From Ursus arctos (taxonomy: Eukaryota; Chordata; Mammalia; Carnivora; Ursidae), in NCBI RefSeq assembly GCF_023065955.2, contig NW_026622974.1, positions 30,659,718 through 30,723,717 on the forward strand: a DNA stretch of 64,000 bases, written 5' to 3'. Position 1 is the stretch's first letter; the number at the start of each line of letters is the position of its first letter. The notes under the pieces were generated by a model. It did no database searches. It worked only from the letters and a program-made list of their open reading frames with translations, and had not been told where the DNA came from. Position numbers and translations under genes: made by a program. Positions 58,156-64,000 of this stretch are shown here, in pieces.

Positions 58156-58387
58156 ATGGATGATCAAACATGGTATTTGAGAACGTCAAAGGTGGCTCTG
58201 GCCTTGGCAATTATCCGCTCAACACCAGCAGACACAAGCAGCAGAGAATACACAGAGCACCTTGCGAAGGTGGTGTCTGAGCAGGAGGCAACGTGGAAAT
58301 CGAAAGTCCAAGCCTTGGAAGCTGAAGTTCTGCAATTACGCCACACACTTCTTCTGAGCAGGATGCGTGCGGGAGTGTGTAAGAGTG
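58156..58387 (+). CDS. MEI4: MEI4, first coding exon (N-terminal 77 codons)
   Basis: MEI4 is a germline protein that acts with REC114 and IHO1 on meiotic chromosome axes so that SPO11 can make the programmed DNA breaks of recombination. The exon encodes MDDQTWYLRTSK...ALALAII...SSREYTEHL..., which I recognise as the MEI4 N terminus. The ATG at 58156 has A at -3 and G at +4. An in-frame ATG at 58135 lies before the likely acceptor AG (58140-58141), so I rejected it. Residues 5-25 look helical; in published work the MEI4 N-terminal region contacts REC114. Residues 47-65 (W47, V51, L54, V58, L61, L65) keep a 4-3 hydrophobic spacing, as in a coiled coil. The exon ends after one base of codon 78 at TG|GTGAGT (phase 1). 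Full MEI4 is several hundred residues, so the remaining exons lie to the right of the window. The frame running on to 58587 is intron and SINE. Confidence 0.87.
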
Positions 58388-58393
58388 GTGAGT
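58388..58393 (+). other. MEI4 5' splice donor
   Basis: GTGAGT directly after the last conserved residues (…VCKS, then G). An excellent donor match. A CAN-SINE begins only 43 bp downstream. Confidence 0.8.
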
Positions 58394-58430
58394 ATATGAA
58401 AACGTCATTCTGGGTTTTTATTGTTTACTT

Positions 58431-58636
58431 TTTTTTAAAGATATATTTATCCATTTTAGAGAGAAAGAGAGAGAGCAAGTGGGGAGGGGAGGAACAGAGG
58501 GAGAGGGAGAGACTCGCAGGCAGACTCAGCGCCGAGTGCCGAGCCCAACGTGTGCCTCGATCTCATGACCCTGTGATCATGAGCTGAGCTGAAACTAAGA
58601 ATTGGTTGCCCAAGTGACCGAACCACCCAGGTGCCC
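58431..58636 (-). mobile_element. CAN-SINE, antisense, next to the MEI4 donor
   Basis: Right-hand head 'gaaccacccaggtgccc', left-hand 'aaagatatatttatccattttagagagaaagag'. A perfect 15-bp target duplication, TTTTATTGTTTACTT, lies at 58416-58430 and 58637-58651. Confidence 0.95.
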
Positions 58637-58651
58637 TTTTATTGTTTACTT

Positions 58652-59430
58652 ATAATTTAATTTAATTTTTAAAAAATTGAGTATAGCTGACACACAATGT
58701 TACATTAGTTTCAGGTATACAGTTTAGTGACTTGACAACTCTATACATTATGCTGTATTCACCAAAAGTGTGGCTACCGTCTGTCTCGTTACATCGCAAT
58801 TACAGTATCATAGACTGTATTCCTTATGCTGTGGCTTTTATTCCCAGGACTTAACTCATTCTGTAGCTGGAGGGCTGTATCTACCTCTCTCCTTCACCCA
58901 TTTTGCCCAGTCTCCCAGCCCCCTCCCCTCTGGCAACCATCAGTTTGTTGTCTGTATTTATGTGTCTGATTCTGCTTTTTGTTTGTTTATTGTTTTTTTT
59001 TAGATTCTATTTATGAGTGGAATCATATGGTATTTACTTTTCTCAGTCTGACTTATTTCCCTTAGTATAATACCGTCTAGGTCCTTCCATGTTGCCTCAA
59101 ATGGCATGATCTCATTCTTTTTTATGTCTGTGTAGTAGTCCATTGTGTGTGTGTGTGTGTGTGTAAGTGTATGTGTGTCTACATGTATGTATAACATTTT
59201 CCTTATCCACTCGTCTATTGTTGGACAATTGGGTTACTTCCATGTCTTGACTATTATGAATAATGCTGCAATAACGTAGGGGTGCATATATCTTTTCTTG
59301 TTAGGGTTTTAGTTTTCTCTGGGTAAATATACAATAGTGGAATTATTAAATCATATGATATTTCTATTTTTAATTTTTTGAGGAACCTCCATACCATTTT
59401 CCACAGTGGCTGTACCAATTCTGTTTTATT
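58652..59430 (-). mobile_element. LINE-1 3' end (older subfamily), antisense, in the MEI4 intron
   Basis: 'aaaattgagtatagctgacacacaatgttacattagtttcaggtatacagtttag' to 'ttgaggaacctccataccattttccacagtggctgtacc' is an antisense L1 3' UTR plus the end of ORF2. It contains a (GT)n tract at 59143-59164. Confidence 0.88.
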
Positions 59431-59699
59431 TCATCTTCACAATTACTTGGAAATTGTGTAGTTTCCTAAAACTAGACTCTTGCCCTATAAAGATTTTTTT
59501 TTACTTATAGTCATTCATTAGAAGTTTATTGTTACTTCCTAATGAATGAGGCTACATTAGATATTGGGATGAAGTTGGAGAATGAAAATATCTAGATGTG
59601 AAGGCCATAATGTTTTAAGCTTACTGGATAAAATTTAAAGTCTCATTACTTAACCTTATTATTTACTATGTATGTTATATTGCATTTATATTAAATAAA

Positions 59700-60380
59700 T
59701 CATCTAGCAGTCATATATCATGTACCAGCTATGGACCAGGTATGCAGTGGGTGGTGGGGATGCAAAAATCACATAAGAGGAGCTGCTGTCCTTGTCATTA
59801 AGTACCTACCATTCTAGCAGGGAAGATAGACCTATAAATGATTAACCCAGTGTGATAAATGCTTTAATAAAGATACTGACAAAGCACAGAGGAAGAAGCC
59901 ATTCATTCTGCCCGATTTTTGAAAAGACTTCTCAGGTCTGGCCTTCAAGGTTCTGTCTACTAGTCATGGTCGTAGAGCATGGGGCAAGAGGCAGGAACAT
60001 GACCAAAGGCAGAGCAATAAAGAATACATGTGCCATTTAGGATGCTGTCAGCATAACACTTCAGAAGTGACCATCACACCATGAGGGAGAAAGGAACAGA
60101 AGTGAATTGGGACCAGGCTCAGAAGGGCCTGGAATGACAGCCTACAGACCGTTTTAGTTTATTTCCTATCAGTTAGTTGACCATATAATTTATTCTCTCC
60201 CTAGGGCCCTTGTGAGAGTGAAAGTAGGGAACTGTTAATGATTATACTAGGACAACAGGCAGAAACCAAGACTCACTTGAACATGCTGGAACATGTGGTC
60301 ACTCCATTCATTAGAAGCCATGTAACTTTTCTGATGCAGATGATTGATCCTCGTATTGGTATTGGAAACAATTCTGGTGA
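59700..60380 (-). repeat. L2 relic, antisense
   Basis: 'cagctatggaccaggtatgcagtgggtggtggggatgcaaaaatcac', 'taagtacctaccattctagcagggaagatagacctataaatgattaac' and 'gaagtgaattgggaccaggctcagaagggcctggaatgacag' are reverse-complement L2 3' sequence. It appears to resume at about 60890. Confidence 0.65.
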
Positions 60381-60389
60381 TTTTTAAAG

Positions 60390-60885
60390 AACGTAAACCA
60401 AATCATGTGACTCCTTTGCCAAAAACCCTTCCCTAGCTCCCAATTATGTTTCACATTGAATTCAGATTTGTGTGGTGGCCTCTGATGCTGTGGGTGATTT
60501 CACCCCTATTTACCTCTCCCACCTTGTTGCATACGACCTCGCCATTGTATACTCGGCCCCAGCCACCATGAGCTTCCTTCCAGCCTTGGACCTTTGTTAT
60601 GTTCTTCTCTTTGAATCTCTTTGTGACTGACTTCTTCCCTTTCTAGAGGTCTCATTTAAAATGATACCTCCTTAATGACCACTCTACATACGCAGCACTC
60701 CCCACTAGTTTTTCTTTACCCAGACATCCCTTTTGAATTATTTGTTTACGTAATTGCTGCCTTATCTTCTGAGCTAGGGTTTGAGTTCATTGAGGAGTAG
60801 ATCTTGACTTGCTCAGCACTCTCTACTCAATGCCCACCGCAAGGCCTGACACCCAGCAATTGCTCAGTAAATATTTGCCACGGGG
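60390..60885 (+). repeat. L2 relic, sense, between antisense L2 parts
   Basis: 'aatcatgtgactcctttgccaaaaacccttccctagctcccaattatgtttcacattgaattc', 'ccatgagcttccttccagccttggacctttgttatgttc', 'ttgcctcagc'-type 3' end 'aggcctgacacccagcaattgctcagtaaatatttgcc' is a long sense L2. Confidence 0.7.
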
Positions 60886-60889
60886 AAGT

Positions 60890-61330
60890 GGGGCGGAGAG
60901 GATGTTTCTGGCCATAGCAGTGACTGGAGGCAAGGAGACCAGTTTTAAACATATTTACCAAAACCCATATGAAGAATGATGAGTTGGAATCGATCTATGA
61001 TAGTGAGAACTAAAAGGAGGTCAGACATACATGCATGATTTTAGAGTAGACACTTCAGATATTTGTGAATGATTTCAGAGAGTGATTAAGGGACATAATC
61101 CCAGTTTATTGAATTTATTGCAATCCTTTGAATATGGACAGTGAACACTGAAAGAAATTTATAGGATGAAAAGTTGAGTCCAGGTTTGTCTGAGTGTAGG
61201 CTAATCCCTGAATATATAGGGATTACATAGAAGGAAAATGGAGGGATGGTCCTTAGTCAAAGGGGATGAGCAGCCTGGAAATAGAGACATAGACTTAGGA
61301 TCCACTGACATTTAAATCATAGTTGAAGCT
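60890..61330 (-). repeat. L2 relic, antisense, continuation
   Basis: 'gatgtttctggccatagcagtgactggaggcaaggagaccag', 'gaaatttataggatgaaaagttgagtccagg' fits further L2 antisense text, continuing the block that stops at about 60380. Confidence 0.5.
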
Positions 61331-61756
61331 CTAGCCAGAGATGAGAGTTACAGGGAGAACGGAGCTCAGGGTGGGGGGCACCGGGAATCCCAGCATTCCA
61401 GGGGTGAGGGAAAGGAGCCATGAAAGGACTGCGAGTGTCAGGTTAGGAGTGTGCAGGTGTGGTGCACACTTGCCTGCTGTGGCTAATAAGGTTCTCACTA
61501 ACTTTAGTTTTGGGTATTATCAGGAAAACTCGCTAATCTCATGCCCAGATGTTACTAAAATCTCATTATTATGTGAGTGAAAATGGTGTTATACAATTTA
61601 TAGCCACAGTTTAGTCTCTCTAGAGTCTTTCTAGGTAATGGGCTCTTTGTACTCAATGAATGCAAATGCAATCAATATTCTTAATTATTGTGGCTGCAGT
61701 TATATGATTAATGTGATGCCACACACCTAAACATTGCCGGTAATCTTAAACAGACT
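61331..61756. other. Unassigned sequence in the presumed MEI4 intron
   Basis: No repeat or exon that I can support. The 79-aa frame 61341-61580 lacks context. Confidence 0.35.
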
Positions 61757-61987
61757 CTTACAAACATCTGTGACACCAAAACTGTTGTTTACTGTCAAGG
61801 GTCTGTTTACACCACCGCTCTAGTGGTGTGGATGATTCGTGTGGGACACGAATGTGCCTGACAGTGAGAGCCTAGGTGAGAACTTGTTCTCACACTGCAA
61901 ACTTGCACTTACAGCACTTACAATTAAAATCAGTTTTACTCGCAGCAGGAGCTATAGGTAAAGCATTTCTGCACAGATGTTTGTAAG
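61757..61987. repeat. Palindromic foldback element, 16-bp terminal inverted repeats
   Basis: Perfect terminal inverted repeats CTTACAAACATCTGTG (61757-61772) and CACAGATGTTTGTAAG (61972-61987). Nested inside are AAAACTG/CAGTTTT (61778-61784, 61931-61937) and ACTGTCA/TGACAGT (61791-61797, 61859-61865). There are also three hairpins: ACACCAC/GTGGTGT (61809-61829), ATTCGTGT/ACACGAAT with a 3-base loop (61835-61853), and GTGAGAAC/GTTCTCAC with a 2-base loop (61876-61893). The whole can fold as a branched structure. It could be an old MITE or one of the palindromic deeply conserved repeat families (Eulor/UCON-like). I could not assign it. Confidence 0.8.
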
Positions 61988-64000
61988 TAACTTATCTCTC
62001 CCATCTGTTAGCTTAAACTTGAAACACGAGGAATAAACAGATAGATTCAGATAAATAGAGTCATTATTAAAGGGGAAGGAACAAAACCTAACAAAGGGGG
62101 GATATTAGATTGATAGGGAAATAGAGAGGGAACATAGCATTATTTAAATATGTCTAATTTGAAAGACTGACATGGCTTGCTCTAAGAAAACTCCATACTT
62201 GAGAATCAAAGCTGTATTTTAGATATGTTTATATGATTAAATATTTTCGTCTGGAATTTTCAGGGTTGCTTTACATATGCAACTGTTCTCAAGTGGTTAG
62301 AGACAGCAGGCCCTCAATAAATGTTGGATGGAATGCTTCCTGACAGATTGAGAGGCTGGGGAACTTAATTTACAGCATCAACTATCCATTGAAACAACCG
62401 AGCAACCCAGAATTCAATAAAGCAGAGCTGAAATGGCAAAGTAAATAAAAAAGCTTCATGTAGTTTATTCAGCATTTCAGTAACTCAGCTGTTTCTTTAT
62501 GCTGATTTATTTTTCTATAGCTTCTTAGAGAGAGATATACTTCTTTATTATATTTATTAAAGGACTAGACTGTACACAGACGGGATAAGTAGAACTAACT
62601 TGCTCTTAGAATTATGCCACATTGTAATTTGACTTAAATGCTCCTTAGTAGTGAGAAGGAAGGAAGGGAGGAAGGATCAAAGAAGCCCAGTGTCACATTT
62701 CTCAAAGTCAGCTTGGGTGGTGGCTGGTAGGCATGGTAGTTGTCTACTCAATAGCTAGCTTCCTCCTTCCTTTCTAAAGCACTCTAGTTTGCTTTGGCAG
62801 AGATGTGCTTATTCCCAGCGGGTTAATCCATGAAAGGCTTAGATTCGTTTTGCCAATATTGTTCTAAGGTTGGGCAGGGGCCAATGAAAGGTAAAAAGCA
62901 ATCTTCTGAGCCTTTGATAAAGATTTGCCTCTCTGTATAAAGAGGTTGAAGCTCATGAAAGAGAGCAATTAATTTTTTTTTTTTTTAATCTTAGCCACTT
63001 GTTTCCTGCACAAAGCACTGCCAATTGAAGATACAATGTCTGGATCTGTGGTAGCCAATTTGCAACTGTGAGGCAATATTGAAAAGTTAATGCCAACATG
63101 CTAAGAATAGTGACATAGTCGGAGGAAAAGAACCTGGGTCCCTCTCGACATTGCTGAGCAGTCAAAGCAATGCTACGATGACTTTATTAGGAATATTTAA
63201 AAAGACAAGCAAGGGTTTAAGCCATTGTCATCCATACGTTCTCTTCCATGTATCTGAGCACATCCTAATTTATGGAGTGAGGAAGGGACGAGGGTCATGA
63301 ATAATTTAGAACAGCCCTATTTTTTCTTTTATCCAGAGTCGTCTTGATCTATAGGGGAGAAAATGAATGAGAAAAACTATGTTCTTTAATCTTGAACAGT
63401 TTCCTGTTATGGATGGCCTCATAATGTTGGCAAGAGTTTCATCTGTGTCTGAGTACGTAGGTGAGGGTGACCCAGAGCCTAGAGACTGGCCAGGAAGGTG
63501 TCGTTGGCTGTTGTTAAATATTGACTAGGGCTTAAAGGGGGCAGGGTGACAGGAGCAGGGCTTTGTTAGTGGGAATCATGGCACCGAGTGGGGCAGGCAA
63601 GAAGAATCTGGACAGTTACAATTATACAGTGATTTGGCATTCCCAGGAGGGTTGTAGATAGATGAGTGACAGGTGTATGTTTTTCCCCCTACAATTTTAT
63701 GTATTTGGTGTCTTCATAAATGATAGCTAGGCTACTAGATGAGCAACTGACTAGAGTGAAAAGAAAGTGAGAGAAAATTAAAACAGAAGAGTTCGTTGAT
63801 TTCTATTTAGTAAATGTTCATTGAATACAGAGCTAATGGGTAGAGTGCTTGGGGGTGGGTGGTGGTGGTGTGCACAGCAGCACAATTATTTTCAGAGTTG
63901 GACGTAGGTCTTCTGTGTGTTCTGTTCCTGGGAAACACCTGACCGACCAGATGGCTTTAGGAGCTTCCCTCCCCTCTAGCTGACAGTGTTTCAGTTTATC
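61988..64000. other. Presumed MEI4 intron, mostly unassigned
   Basis: No exon with a supported splice pair. Short GGAA tract at 62658-62675. 62800-63170 is rather repeat-free and could hold conserved non-coding sequence, but that is a guess. The 70-aa minus frame 62953-63165 has no support. Confidence 0.35.

Noticed and set aside
58164..58408. Minus-strand open frames over the MEI4 exon
   Set aside because: Shadows of the coding exon on the opposite strand.
58388..58587. Extension of the MEI4 frame past the donor
   Set aside because: It translates a strong GTGAGT donor and then an antisense CAN-SINE (ERKRESKWGGEEQRERER-type text). I treat it as intron; a read-through isoform is only raised as a possibility.

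Overview
This is a 64 kb piece of a carnivoran mammal genome. The strongest taxonomic evidence is a set of eleven full-length and one truncated tRNA-Lys-derived CAN-SINEs (SINEC), whose head reads GGCGCCTGGGTGG, plus carnivore-type LINE-1 3' ends. The CAN-SINE variant at 44.2 kb ('ggcacagcggttaag', '...gttatgggatcgag', 'ctatgagcctgcttctt') looks like the type common in arctoid carnivores, especially bears. That family-level placement is from memory and has not been tested by a search. The DNA is AT-rich and behaves as intergenic and intronic sequence. Nearly all open frames lie in repeats or are chance frames.

One protein-coding exon is well supported: the first coding exon of MEI4 (meiotic double-strand-break formation protein 4) on the + strand. 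Its coding part is 58156-58387, with a good acceptor before it and a strong GTGAGT donor after it. The rest of MEI4 must lie beyond the right edge. The window also has one isolated CpG island (about 23.3-24.0 kb) with a GC box, an E2F/E2F6-type site, an ETS-type site and a good + strand splice donor at 23796/23797. I infer that this is the promoter and non-coding first exon of MEI4, about 34 kb upstream of the start codon. An independent transcript starting there is the main alternative.

Layout. 0-5.4 kb: purine-rich microsatellite, an MLT1-like LTR interrupted or abutted by an ERV1-like solo LTR, and a second LTR-like unit on the minus strand. 5.7-10.7 kb: CAN-SINEs, a 5'-truncated LINE-1 inserted into an older MIR, and an inverted LINE-1 3' end. 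11-22 kb: sparse SINEs, ancient MIR/L2 relics and short LINE-1 tails. 22.66-23.01 kb: a two-copy tandem duplication of about 170-175 bp just before the CpG island. 24-39 kb: many ancient L2, MIR, L3/CR1, hAT and Tigger relics. 39-50 kb: a nest in which an old antisense LINE-1 was hit by CAN-SINEs and by a younger sense LINE-1 that has a perfect 17-bp target duplication and a small 5' inversion. 50-58 kb: mostly unassigned sequence with two old LINE-1 tails and a CTCF-like site. 58-64 kb: the MEI4 exon, its following intron with SINE/LINE-1/L2 insertions, and a compact, strongly palindromic element at 61757-61987.

I do not see a new multi-gene system. The most unusual unexplained structure is the 231-bp foldback element in the MEI4 intron. 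The most functionally useful inference is the distant CpG-island promoter for MEI4, possibly framed by convergent CTCF-like sites.
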